NCBI GenBank assembly: GCA_032358255.1
Contig: JAULBX010025829.1
Coordinates: 1 to 64,000, forward strand
Length of the DNA stretch: 64,000 nt
Source: Heterotrichella gracilis
Lineage: Eukaryota; Sar; Xanthophyceae; Tribonematales; Xanthonemataceae
Direction of reading: 5' to 3'
Shown: positions 45,775 to 53,558 of the stretch, piece after piece
Numbering within the stretch: position 1 is the first letter of the stretch
Layout: the number at the start of each line of letters is the position of its first letter
Position numbers and translations under genes: made by a program
Notes under the pieces: model-generated
Told to the model about the DNA's origin: nothing
What the model saw: the letters and a program-made list of their open reading frames with translations, nothing else
Database searches by the model: none

Positions 45775-47766
45775 TTAAATTTTTATCCCAATTATGAGCA
45801 CATCATCCGTCTGCTCAAAACTCCCTTTCCACTCATTAAATGCGGTCTCCAGACTATTTCTCTGTTCATTGGCGGAAAGATCTATGATTGAAATTAACAT
45901 TTGTTTTAACTTCTTTGTCATTACTTTTTTGCCTCCGGAAGGGCCTCCGAATTGATCGGCATAGCCATCAGTAAAAATGTATAAACTGTCATTTTTTAGT
46001 AATGAGATCTTATGTGTATTAAATTCATAATCGTTTGGCGTAAAACCGGCAATGGCAGTTTTGTTTGCCTTATACTCAATTATTTCTTTATCTCTTATCA
46101 AAAATAATGGTCTGTTTGCTCCTGAATACTCAACAAAAGAATTAAACGCGTCAAATTTTAAGATCGCTATATCCATACCGTCTTTTTGTATAGACGCATC
46201 GGAGTGCTGTTTTAAAACATTTTTAATTTGAATATTTAAATACGAAAGTATTTTATTTGGTTCAGTAATCTTCTTTTCAAAAATAGCCTGGATAATTTTA
46301 TCCATTCCTATAATACTCATTAAAGCTCCCGGTACGCCATGCCCGGTGCAATCTGCAGCAAGGCAATAAAAACTATCTTCAACTTTAGCGAACCAATAAA
46401 AATCACCGCTTATTACATCTTTTGGTTTATACAACACAAAACTTTCTTTAAATTGATCATGAAGTTCTTTCATCTCCGGCAAAATAGCCAGTTGAATTCC
46501 TTTTGCATATTGTATACTATGATCTATCTCTTGCTTTTTTTCCTTGATTATATTATTTTGTTCCTGTAGTTGAATATTGGTTTGCTGCCTTAATTTATTT
46601 TGACGAAAAAGCAGGAAGGCAACAAAAATAACAACTAACCCAATGCCCGTTAAAGCAAAAATAAAATAACTCTTCCTTTTATTTTTCAGCTCTTGTATCT
46701 CGTTAGCCTGACTAAGTTGAGAGACCTTTAACTCCGATTTTTCAAGTGAATAATTGTTCTCTAAATTGGCTACGGAAGTAGCATATGATTTTTTATCCAA
46801 TTCTTTTTTTGTTTCAATATATTCCTTAAATACGTCAAAACCCTCTTTATATTTACCTTGCTTATAATATAAGTTCGAAAGCATTTGTAGCACGTCCGAT
46901 TCAAGATCCTTTATGTGATTTTTCTTGCTATAGGCTCTGGCAAAATTTAAATTATTTATATCTTCATCACTTTTTCTAAATTCACCGTTACATTGAGCGA
47001 TCTTACCCATGATAAAAACCATATTAAAAGAATCTGCTCTTATTTTGTAACCATCAGCAGCGCTTAAATAATAAAACCGCGCCGATTTGTAATCATTTGC
47101 GATATAAAAGAGGTCTCCGAGGGTCACGTAAAATGGCGGTAAGGGGCCGTAAACTTTATTTTTTTTAGAAAGCTCGATACCTTTTTGTGTATACCGAACT
47201 GTAGAATCAAAATATTTTTTTTCCCTTTGTGCACTGTATCGGTCATAATAATAATTTCCCAGGGCGTTATAAGCACGCAAAGTTCCGCCAAGATCATTTG
47301 ACTTTTGACTTATTTGAAGCGATCTGTATAAGTAACCATCTTCTTTATAATTATGTTGAAGAATACAGGCAACCCATCCTAAATTGTATAGCGATAGGGC
47401 TACACCTTTTTGATCTTTAATTGAATCACTTACGCGATAAGCTTTATAATAATACTGAAACGCCTTTTCATAGTTAGTTCTGTTCCACTGTTGATCCGCT
47501 ATCGCATTTAACGCGTTAATCTGTCCCCTGGAGTATTTTAGTTTTACCGAAAGGCTGTAAGCCTCTTGCAGCACTCTAATAGAAGCTTCGTTTTCAGATA
47601 GTGGGTAAAGGCGCCCAAGTACAAATAGTTTTTTTACTTTAATTGTATCAGGTTTAGCTACTGCAATTTCTTTTTTTAGTTTCTCGATTTCTTTATTTTC
47701 TTGTGAAAAAGAGAAAAGAAAACAAAAAATTAAGAAAAGACTTACTATATATTTAAAATTGAACAT
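45775..47766 (-). CDS. TPR-SpoIIE family (PP2C-type) serine/threonine phosphatase
   Basis: This 663-residue protein shows the complete architecture of which the array genes are shortened versions: signal peptide (MFNFKYIVSLFLIFCFLFSFSQ), TPRs (residues about 50-330), a transmembrane helix (SYFIFALTGIGLVVIFVAFL, about 367-386), a coiled coil, the linker DHSIQYAKGIQLAILP, and a full SpoIIE/PP2C domain with metal-binding acidic residues in DVISGDFYW, LAADCTGHGVPGALMS, DGMDIAIL, IFTDGYADQ and QTDDVLIIGI. It likely dephosphorylates an anti-sigma-antagonist-type protein in response to a periplasmic signal. It lies 16 nt downstream of the exonuclease gene. Confidence 0.9.
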   Translation of the reverse strand: MFNFKYIVSLFLIFCFLFSFSQENKEIEKLKKEIAVAKPDTIKVKKLFVLGRLYPLSENEASIRVLQEAYSLSVKLKYSRGQINALNAIADQQWNRTNYEKAFQYYYKAYRVSDSIKDQKGVALSLYNLGWVACILQHNYKEDGYLYRSLQISQKSNDLGGTLRAYNALGNYYYDRYSAQREKKYFDSTVRYTQKGIELSKKNKVYGPLPPFYVTLGDLFYIANDYKSARFYYLSAADGYKIRADSFNMVFIMGKIAQCNGEFRKSDEDINNLNFARAYSKKNHIKDLESDVLQMLSNLYYKQGKYKEGFDVFKEYIETKKELDKKSYATSVANLENNYSLEKSELKVSQLSQANEIQELKNKRKSYFIFALTGIGLVVIFVAFLLFRQNKLRQQTNIQLQEQNNIIKEKKQEIDHSIQYAKGIQLAILPEMKELHDQFKESFVLYKPKDVISGDFYWFAKVEDSFYCLAADCTGHGVPGALMSIIGMDKIIQAIFEKKITEPNKILSYLNIQIKNVLKQHSDASIQKDGMDIAILKFDAFNSFVEYSGANRPLFLIRDKEIIEYKANKTAIAGFTPNDYEFNTHKISLLKNDSLYIFTDGYADQFGGPSGGKKVMTKKLKQMLISIIDLSANEQRNSLETAFNEWKGSFEQTDDVLIIGIKI

Positions 47767-47782
47767 TTTTTTGATATCGCGC

Positions 47783-48586
47783 TTATTTCATTGTCAATCG
47801 TATCTTCGTGATAATTTTTTTTGTGTACAGCGGGAAATCCCCTTGCATCATCCAGTTGTAATAGGATGGCTCTTTGGTAAAGACTTCTGTAACCGGTTTA
47901 TCTTTATGTTTTCCAAAAGCAAACACTTCAACACCTTTATCGTTAAAAACAATTCTACCGGCAAGATCTGCAAACTTTGACTTTGCTGTAGTTAACTCGC
48001 TTAATTTTGGGATATCATTCACAACCGGAATAGTTTTATTTCCTTTTGCATCGGTTACTTCTACTCCTTCGTATCGTTGCACTTGCGCTTTAAAGATCTC
48101 GAAGGTAGCCAACACATCCGCTTCTGCACTATGCGCATTCTCTAACGGCTTGTTACAATAAAATTTATAAGCTGCGCTTAAGTTACGCGGCTCCATAAAA
48201 TGGAAAATGTTTTGTACATCCACTAACTTTCTCCCCTCAAGATCAAAATCTACTTCAGCACGCAAAAATTCTTCTGCTAATAATGGGATATCATATTTGT
48301 TAGAATTGTAGCCCGCAAAATCGCCCTTACCAATAAAACGCAACAACTCAGGAGCCGCTTGTTTAAAGGTTTGACAGTCTGCCACATCTTTATCATAAAT
48401 ACCATGGATCTGCGATACAAGATCAGGTATGGGCATTTCGGGGTTTATTCGTTGTGTTTTGGTTTCAGTACTGTTATCAATATTTAATTTTAAAAGCGAG
48501 ATCTCAACTATCCTGTCTGAACCAATACTAAGGCCCGTTGCTTCGAGGTCAAGAAAAATAAGGGGTTTGTTTAGTTTGATATTCAT
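47783..48586 (-). CDS. DnaQ-like 3'-5' exonuclease
   Basis: This 267-residue protein has the DEDDh exonuclease motifs: Exo I FLDLEATGLSIGSDRIVEIS (residues about 11-30), Exo II GYNSNKYDIPLLAEEF (about 93-108) and Exo III HSAEADVLATFEIF (about 151-164). A C-terminal extension carries a small FGKHKDKPVTEV and PSYYNWMMQGDFPLYTKK module seen in several stand-alone bacterial exonucleases. It is annotated in relatives as DNA polymerase III epsilon-like, but without a polymerase neighbour a role in repair or RNA trimming is equally possible. Confidence 0.88.
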   Translation of the reverse strand: MNIKLNKPLIFLDLEATGLSIGSDRIVEISLLKLNIDNSTETKTQRINPEMPIPDLVSQIHGIYDKDVADCQTFKQAAPELLRFIGKGDFAGYNSNKYDIPLLAEEFLRAEVDFDLEGRKLVDVQNIFHFMEPRNLSAAYKFYCNKPLENAHSAEADVLATFEIFKAQVQRYEGVEVTDAKGNKTIPVVNDIPKLSELTTAKSKFADLAGRIVFNDKGVEVFAFGKHKDKPVTEVFTKEPSYYNWMMQGDFPLYTKKIITKIRLTMK

Positions 48587-48609
48587 AAAAAGTCTTTAGA
48601 TTTTAGTCG

Positions 48610-49842
48610 TTAGTTGTAAGTTTTTAAATTTTCCATTACATCATCTATCTTTTTTGTGTTACCAATAAATGTGTTTAGTTTATTCATCACCGCATCTAAT
48701 AAAGAATCGGGACAAGATGCACCGCTGGTGATGACGATCTTTAATGGTGTTTTAGTTGGTAAGAAATTAGTTGTTTTTACCTTTTTTTTATTCGGATAAT
48801 CGTAATGATGAATGGTTGTTGCATTCTCTATTTCTTTTTCTGATGAAATAAAATAAGTTGGAAATTTACGCTCACATAATTCTACTAAATGAGAAGTGTT
48901 GCTGCTGTTATATCCGCCTACAACTATTGCAAGATCGGCATCTGTATCTAAGAGACCATAAGTAGCATCCTGATTCTCGTTAGTAGCATAACACAATGTA
49001 TCGTGTGTTTCCGAAAAATGAGCTTTAATTTCCTGCTCACCAAACTTTTTCACTAAAACAGTTTTAAAGTATTCTGCTATTTCTGCAGTTTCAGTAGCAA
49101 GCATAGTTGTTTGATTAATAACACCTATTTTTTTAAAATGTTCGTTAACGCTAAATCCTTCAGTAAATTTTCCTTTAAACTCTTCTTCAAATTGTTCCTG
49201 GCTCTTATTTCCTAAAATATATTCAGCCAAACGTTTCGACTCTTCCATATCGCGCACCACAACAACTGCCTTACTATCTATAGCACTGCGCGAAAAAGTA
49301 GAACGCGTTTCTTCGTGATTATATTTTCCGTGTATAATAATAGTATGTTCTGTTTTACCAATTTGCTCCGATTTTTTCCAAACACGTTCTACAAAAGGAC
49401 AGGTGGTATCGTACGCTTCGGTCTTAATTCCTTTTTCCTCTAATAACTTAAGCAAGGGCAAAGGTGCGCCAAATGCCGGTATCATCACAATATCGTTTGC
49501 AGTAACCGCATCAAAGGGAATTAATTGTTCACCCAACGTATCCTGTAAAAAAAGTACACCTCTTTCGGTAAGATCTTTATTCACGGCCGGGTTATGGATC
49601 ATCTCGCTTAATAAATATATTTTCTTTCCCGGATTTTCATCCAAGGCCTTAAAAGCAATTTCAATAGCATTCTCAACGCCAAAACAAAATCCAAAATGCC
49701 TGGCGATATAATATTTTACAGGGCCAAAATCCAGCACTGTAGGACTGTTATCCTTTTTACGCGGATCCTGCACCTTACGGTATAGCTTTACTTTTGATAT
49801 GATGGGGCTCCTGTAAAATTCAGGAACATTAAAGGTCTTCAT
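48610..49842 (-). CDS. ispH: 4-hydroxy-3-methylbut-2-enyl diphosphate reductase
   Basis: IspH makes IPP and DMAPP in the last step of the non-mevalonate isoprenoid pathway. The iron-sulphur cluster cysteines are visible in HFGFCFGVENAIEIA (about Cys54), DTTCPFVERV (about Cys148) and SGASCPDSLLDAV (about Cys375). At 410 residues it is the long form typical of Bacteroidota, with extra N-terminal residues (PEFYRSPIISKVKLYRKVQ) and insertions relative to the 310-residue E. coli enzyme. It is 7 nt after a lipoprotein gene and 23 nt before the exonuclease gene. Confidence 0.96.
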   Translation of the reverse strand: MKTFNVPEFYRSPIISKVKLYRKVQDPRKKDNSPTVLDFGPVKYYIARHFGFCFGVENAIEIAFKALDENPGKKIYLLSEMIHNPAVNKDLTERGVLFLQDTLGEQLIPFDAVTANDIVMIPAFGAPLPLLKLLEEKGIKTEAYDTTCPFVERVWKKSEQIGKTEHTIIIHGKYNHEETRSTFSRSAIDSKAVVVVRDMEESKRLAEYILGNKSQEQFEEEFKGKFTEGFSVNEHFKKIGVINQTTMLATETAEIAEYFKTVLVKKFGEQEIKAHFSETHDTLCYATNENQDATYGLLDTDADLAIVVGGYNSSNTSHLVELCERKFPTYFISSEKEIENATTIHHYDYPNKKKVKTTNFLPTKTPLKIVITSGASCPDSLLDAVMNKLNTFIGNTKKIDDVMENLKTYN

Positions 49843-49849
49843 TTAAAAA

Positions 49850-50656
49850 TTATTTTTTCGTAAAAATAAGAGGCTTTGAACTCAGCTTAAAATCAGTTCC
49901 GTTTTCAGAAGTCTCTATTTCTGTCAAAGTTAAGATATTATTAGCTAATGTCCACTTGTAAGACATCAGTGTTTCGTCATTTTTAATACTAATTGCATCA
50001 AACTCGTAATCACCGTCAAGCCCCTCGTAGCCAAGGCCTTCAACAAAATATTCAGTATTGAGGTCAAAGCCCGTAAAAGAACCATCTGTCTTAAATTCGA
50101 TCTGCTCCCCTTTTTCACCAATGTATTTACCTACGATCGTATTAATACCTAATAGGTACTCATATTGATCCAATTCTGATCTTTTGGACACTTCACCCGT
50201 CAATTTCTTTAAAGTAATGTTCAGTGTATCTTTATCAAGACCTATTGTTTTTAATAACGCAGTACTATCATTTTTAATAGATAACCAACAGATGGTTTTC
50301 CCATTGTCTTTCATCAAAAGCATGTTGTTTTCTAAAGAAAAGGTCACGGGAATATTGTCCTGGCTTGTAAACCCCTCATTACGTTGGATCAGACCTTCCT
50401 CGTTCAAATAAAAATATTGATAAGTACCTTTTAAATTATCTTTTACTTTTTGAGTTGTTCTTACTTTTTCGTAAAAAGACGGGTTGTACCAAAAGCCTTT
50501 CATTATACTTACTCCTTTTTCTTTGCTTTCAATAACCATAAGGTCATTGGCAACTGCAGTTGAATCGTTTGCAATAGCTTCTTGATCTTCCGGCTTTGAG
50601 TCTGAGCAAGAACTTAAAACAAATAAACCGGCAACTAAAAAAATAAACTTCTTCAT
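49850..50656 (-). CDS. Lipoprotein of unknown function
   Basis: This 268-residue protein has a lipoprotein signal with lipobox LSSC (MKKFIFLVAGLFVLSSC), then a Ser/Asp/Glu-rich linker (DSKPEDQEAIANDST) and two similar beta-rich halves, each with a lipocalin-like GxWYN or GKYIGEKGEQIEFKTDGSFT pattern (FWYNPSFYEK; GKYIGEKGEQIEF) and an LTLTEIETS-type strand. It may be a duplicated lipocalin-type domain, but I do not recognise a family. It lies between xerD and ispH, with a TATTTTTA box 3 nt before its start. Confidence 0.7.
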   Translation of the reverse strand: MKKFIFLVAGLFVLSSCSDSKPEDQEAIANDSTAVANDLMVIESKEKGVSIMKGFWYNPSFYEKVRTTQKVKDNLKGTYQYFYLNEEGLIQRNEGFTSQDNIPVTFSLENNMLLMKDNGKTICWLSIKNDSTALLKTIGLDKDTLNITLKKLTGEVSKRSELDQYEYLLGINTIVGKYIGEKGEQIEFKTDGSFTGFDLNTEYFVEGLGYEGLDGDYEFDAISIKNDETLMSYKWTLANNILTLTEIETSENGTDFKLSSKPLIFTKK

Positions 50657-50674
50657 GTTTAAAAATACAATTTT

Positions 50675-51586
50675 TTATTTTTTGTTTCTTGGATGAAAAC
50701 TTAAGATATTATCTCTTAAAAATTGTCTGTCCAAATGGGTATAAATTTCTGTTGTGGTTATACTTTCGTGTCCCAGCATTTCCTGCACCGCCCTAAGATC
50801 GGCACCACCTTCCACTAAATGGGTAGCAAAAGAATGTCTGAAACTATGCGGACTAAGTATTTTTTTTATACCTGCCTTTTTTGCCAGGTCTTTAATAATA
50901 TAAAATACCATTACACGCGTAAGCATGGCTCCCCTCCTATTCAAATACAAAATATCTTCCGAACCTTTTTTTGGTTGTATTTGTGAGCGGGTTGATGAAA
51001 TATAGGTCTTTATTAGTTTAACCGCATTTTTACCAATTGGTATCAGTCTTTCTTTATTGCCTTTACCAACCACTTTAATATAATTTTCATTCAAATGCAG
51101 ATCGGTAATTCTTAAACCCGTGAGCTCGCTTACCCTTAAGCCACAACTATAAAGGGTTTCAAGCATACTATAGTTCCTTTCTCCTTCGGGCGTGCTGCGA
51201 TCGATACCAGCCAACATTTTATCAATTTCTTCTATCGTAAGAAATACCGGTAGTCTGCGGGGGATTTTGGGTGTTTCTAAAAGTTCGGCCGGACTTTGTT
51301 TGATATCGTTCTCTAATAACAAAAACTTATAAAACGTTTTTATCCCGGAAACAACACGGCCTTGTGTAGAAGCAGAAAAGCCCATGGTAGCGATCCACTC
51401 AATAAAATTTTGAAGTTGTTTGAATGTAAATTTGTCGGGTGTTTGTCCATCTAAAAAAAGATCAGAGTAATTCTGTAATTTTTTAAGATCATCGGCATAC
51501 GCTTCAATTGAATTTTTGGAGAGTGAACGCTCTAATTGCAAGTACTGCTTAAATCGTATGTAAAAACCACTCCAGTTATTGCTCAT
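50675..51586 (-). CDS. xerD: Site-specific tyrosine recombinase XerD/XerC type
   Basis: This 303-residue recombinase has the N-terminal SAM-like DNA-binding domain (YLQLERSLSKNSIEAYADDL) and the catalytic domain with Arg in YSCGLRVSELTGL (about residue 153), Lys in VVGKGNKERLIPI (about 178), HSFRHSFATHLVEGGADLRA (His and Arg near 248 and 251) and the nucleophile Tyr in TTTEIYTHLDR (about 283). Length and spacing match the chromosome dimer-resolving XerD. No mobile element surrounds it. It overlaps the upstream secreted-protein gene by 11 nt. Confidence 0.93.
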   Translation of the reverse strand: MSNNWSGFYIRFKQYLQLERSLSKNSIEAYADDLKKLQNYSDLFLDGQTPDKFTFKQLQNFIEWIATMGFSASTQGRVVSGIKTFYKFLLLENDIKQSPAELLETPKIPRRLPVFLTIEEIDKMLAGIDRSTPEGERNYSMLETLYSCGLRVSELTGLRITDLHLNENYIKVVGKGNKERLIPIGKNAVKLIKTYISSTRSQIQPKKGSEDILYLNRRGAMLTRVMVFYIIKDLAKKAGIKKILSPHSFRHSFATHLVEGGADLRAVQEMLGHESITTTEIYTHLDRQFLRDNILSFHPRNKK

Positions 51587-52022
51587 AAAAGATCAGCAAT
51601 GTGTCTTTTTTATTTAAAAAATAGATCTTATTATCTTTAAGAAAATAACAGGTTATTTTTGGGAAATTTTCTTTAAGATCAGATTCAATGCCTATTAAAT
51701 GATCAGGGCAAGGCACATCGCCGGGCGTTACCTTAGTAAATTTAAATTTTGTTTTTTTTGCGCTGTATTTAAGATCAATAAAATTACATTTTGTAAAACA
51801 TTTTGCCATTTTGCTTTTGGTGTAAAACACAAGACTGGCCTTATCTTTAACAGCCACATTTTTTTGACCGCCAATATAAGTAGCACCAAGGTTGTAAGAC
51901 ACCTCATTCTTAAGTTTAATAGTTTGTGAAGAAGCAGAAAAGGAAAAAAACAGGAGGGCGATCACGAAAGAAAAACCGAGATCATTTTTTATGGATATAA
52001 TAAATAAGTTTATTAATTTCAT
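51576..52022 (-). CDS. Secreted protein of unknown function
   Basis: This 148-residue protein has an extended N-terminus before a signal-like hydrophobic stretch (LGFSFVIALLFFSFSASSQ, residues about 15-33) and a beta-rich mature part with four cysteines (MAKCFTKCNF, DVPCPDHL, ITCYFL). I do not recognise it. Its start codon is 3 nt away from the divergent aroQ start codon, and its end overlaps xerD by 11 nt, so it begins the long minus-strand run to 44354. Confidence 0.65.
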   Translation of the reverse strand: MKLINLFIISIKNDLGFSFVIALLFFSFSASSQTIKLKNEVSYNLGATYIGGQKNVAVKDKASLVFYTKSKMAKCFTKCNFIDLKYSAKKTKFKFTKVTPGDVPCPDHLIGIESDLKENFPKITCYFLKDNKIYFLNKKDTLLIFYEQ

Positions 52023-52025
52023 ACC

Positions 52026-52445
52026 ATGAAGATAGCAATTATTAACGGACCAAATTTAAATTTATTAGGAAAAAGAGAGCCGGAAGTGTATGGCAATTTA
52101 AATTTTGATGAGTTTTTAAAAGACCTGCAAAGCCACTATCCAAAGGTGGAGATCGTTTATTTTCAAAGTAATGTGGAGGGAGAATTAATTAATAAACTAC
52201 ACGAACTTGGTTTTACATTTGACGGTATTATATTAAATGCCGGTGCTTATACGCATACTTCAGTTGCACTGGCCGATGCTGTTGCAGCAATAAAGACGCC
52301 TGTACTGGAAGTGCACATCTCTAATATTTTCGCACGCGAAGATTTTAGGCATGTATCTTATTTAGGAGCAAAATGTGTGGGCAGCGTTAGTGGCCTGGGT
52401 TTAAAAGGTTATAAACTAGCGTTGAATTATTTTTTGAAGAATTGA
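52026..52445 (+). CDS. aroQ: Type II 3-dehydroquinate dehydratase
   Basis: AroQ dehydrates 3-dehydroquinate to 3-dehydroshikimate in the shikimate pathway. The 139-residue dodecameric type II enzyme shows INGPNLNLLGKREPEVYG (residues 5-22), the FQSNVEGELINKLHE segment (about 46-60), ILNAGAYTHTSVALADAV (about 70-87) and EVHISNIFAREDFRH (about 97-111), which contain the catalytic tyrosine and histidine. It is monocistronic, divergent from the gene at 51576-52022 by only 3 nt, and followed by a MITE-like repeat. Confidence 0.97.
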   Translation: MKIAIINGPNLNLLGKREPEVYGNLNFDEFLKDLQSHYPKVEIVYFQSNVEGELINKLHELGFTFDGIILNAGAYTHTSVALADAVAAIKTPVLEVHISNIFAREDFRHVSYLGAKCVGSVSGLGLKGYKLALNYFLKN

Positions 52446-52457
52446 CAGTCAAAAATA

Positions 52458-52609
52458 AACCACATAGACACATAGGTTTTTAGTCTTAAGTATTTATAAG
52501 TTTTATTTTACAACAAGGAAACATAGATTTTCTTCGCTTCGTGAAGAAAACTTTGTGCAACTATTGAATAGGCGGTTTGTTTATCTCTTTTCTATGTGCC
52601 TATGTGGTT
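52458..52609. repeat. MITE-like repeat with 18-bp terminal inverted repeats
   Basis: A 152-bp non-coding element downstream of aroQ is bounded by inverted repeats that match at 17 of 18 positions: AACCACATAGACACATAG (52458-52475) and CTATGTGCCTATGTGGTT (52592-52609). A central hairpin has arms TTTTCTTC and GAAGAAAA. It may also serve as the aroQ transcription end. Elements of the 'ACCACATAG-CACATAG' kind are common in Bacteroidota. Confidence 0.7.
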
Positions 52610-52623
52610 AAAAACCTTCCGCG

Positions 52624-53247
52624 TCAATTAAGCACATCCAAACTCCCCAATCCCTCTCTCAACACAACAATTTCATCACCACTGCAATCAATAACCGTTG
52701 AAGGATAGATATTTCCAAAACCGCCATCCACAACTATATCCACTTTGTCTTGGTACTCGTTATGGATCACTTCGGGATCTGAAAAATATTCGAGTATTTC
52801 ATCACTGGTATCATGCAAACTGGTTGAAATGATTGGATTGCCTAATTGCTCTACAATTTCTTTGCAGATCGCATTATCGGGCACTCTTATGCCAATAGTA
52901 TCTTTATTTTGTTTTAAAAGTTTAGGTACATTTTTATTGGACTCCAAAATAAAAGTATAAGGCCCGGGCAATGCCTTTTTCATGATCCTAAAAATATGGT
53001 TGGGAATTGGCTTTGTAAATTCAGACAAATGACTAAGATCCGAACACACAAAAGAGAAATTAGATTTCTCGGGTTTAATGCCTTTTAATTTACAGATCCT
53101 TTCTACTGCTTTTTGTTGTGTAATGTCGCAACCCAATGCGTAAACAGAATCGGTTGGATAAATAATGATACCGCCATTCTTTAAACAAGTTACAATTTGC
53201 GAGATCGTAGTTGCCGGGATATTCTTATCGTTGATTCTTAGTAACAT
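52624..53247 (-). CDS. TsaC/Sua5/YciO family L-threonylcarbamoyladenylate synthase
   Basis: This 207-residue protein belongs to the YrdC/Sua5/YciO family. It has the KNGGIIIYPTDSVYALGCDI segment (residues about 28-47), KGIKPEKSNFSFVCSDLS, the PGPYTFILESN loop (about 93-103), TIGIRVPDN and NPIISTSLHDTS. Members transfer a threonylcarbamoyl-AMP group for the t6A modification of tRNAs reading ANN codons. The substitution pattern (KPEKSNF instead of KKR/KDRP type) is closer to YciO, so a paralogous role is possible. It stands alone between two repeats. Confidence 0.82.
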   Translation of the reverse strand: MLLRINDKNIPATTISQIVTCLKNGGIIIYPTDSVYALGCDITQQKAVERICKLKGIKPEKSNFSFVCSDLSHLSEFTKPIPNHIFRIMKKALPGPYTFILESNKNVPKLLKQNKDTIGIRVPDNAICKEIVEQLGNPIISTSLHDTSDEILEYFSDPEVIHNEYQDKVDIVVDGGFGNIYPSTVIDCSGDEIVVLREGLGSLDVLN

Positions 53248-53313
53248 GGTACAAAGTTATTAAAAACGCAGGAGTAAAATTTTAAAAATAAGCCGCAAAA
53301 ACCGAAGCCAACA

Positions 53314-53435
53314 TTTCCCTCCTCCGTCACTTCGTGACACCTCCTCAAGAGGAGGATACTGTGTGTCTAAAATAAAGCGAAAGCAAACAAAATATCTCCC
53401 TTTGGAGGGAGTGCCCGGAGGGCGAGGGAGGGAAA
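53314..53435. repeat. Multi-hairpin REP-like element
   Basis: The 311-nt gap 53248-53558 contains no gene. It holds a 122-bp element with terminal inverted repeats TTTCCCTCC (53314-53322) and GGAGGGAAA (53427-53435) and at least four internal hairpins: GTCAC/GTGAC, CCTCCTC-AA-GAGGAGG, CTCCCT-TTGG-AGGGAG and GCCC-GGA-GGGC. It is probably a non-autonomous repeat; it resembles the other G/C-run palindromes of the window. Confidence 0.6.
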
Positions 53436-53558
53436 CGAAGAAGTTTATTCTAATGTTTGTCAAAACCCAAAAAAGGTTAATATATCCTTATTAACAAGTC
53501 ATTAACGCCATTAATTGTGACCTTTTTCAATCTTTGTATTATACCCCAAAACCCGGAC

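Noticed and set aside
50675-51586. XerD-like gene as the integrase of a mobile island
   Set aside because: It sits in a housekeeping run (ispH, dnaQ-like) with no attachment-site repeats, tRNA or mobile genes, and has the length and motifs of chromosomal XerD.
52624-53247. Firm assignment as the essential TsaC
   Set aside because: The family motifs are present but residues near the substrate loop look closer to YciO, so only the family-level call was kept.
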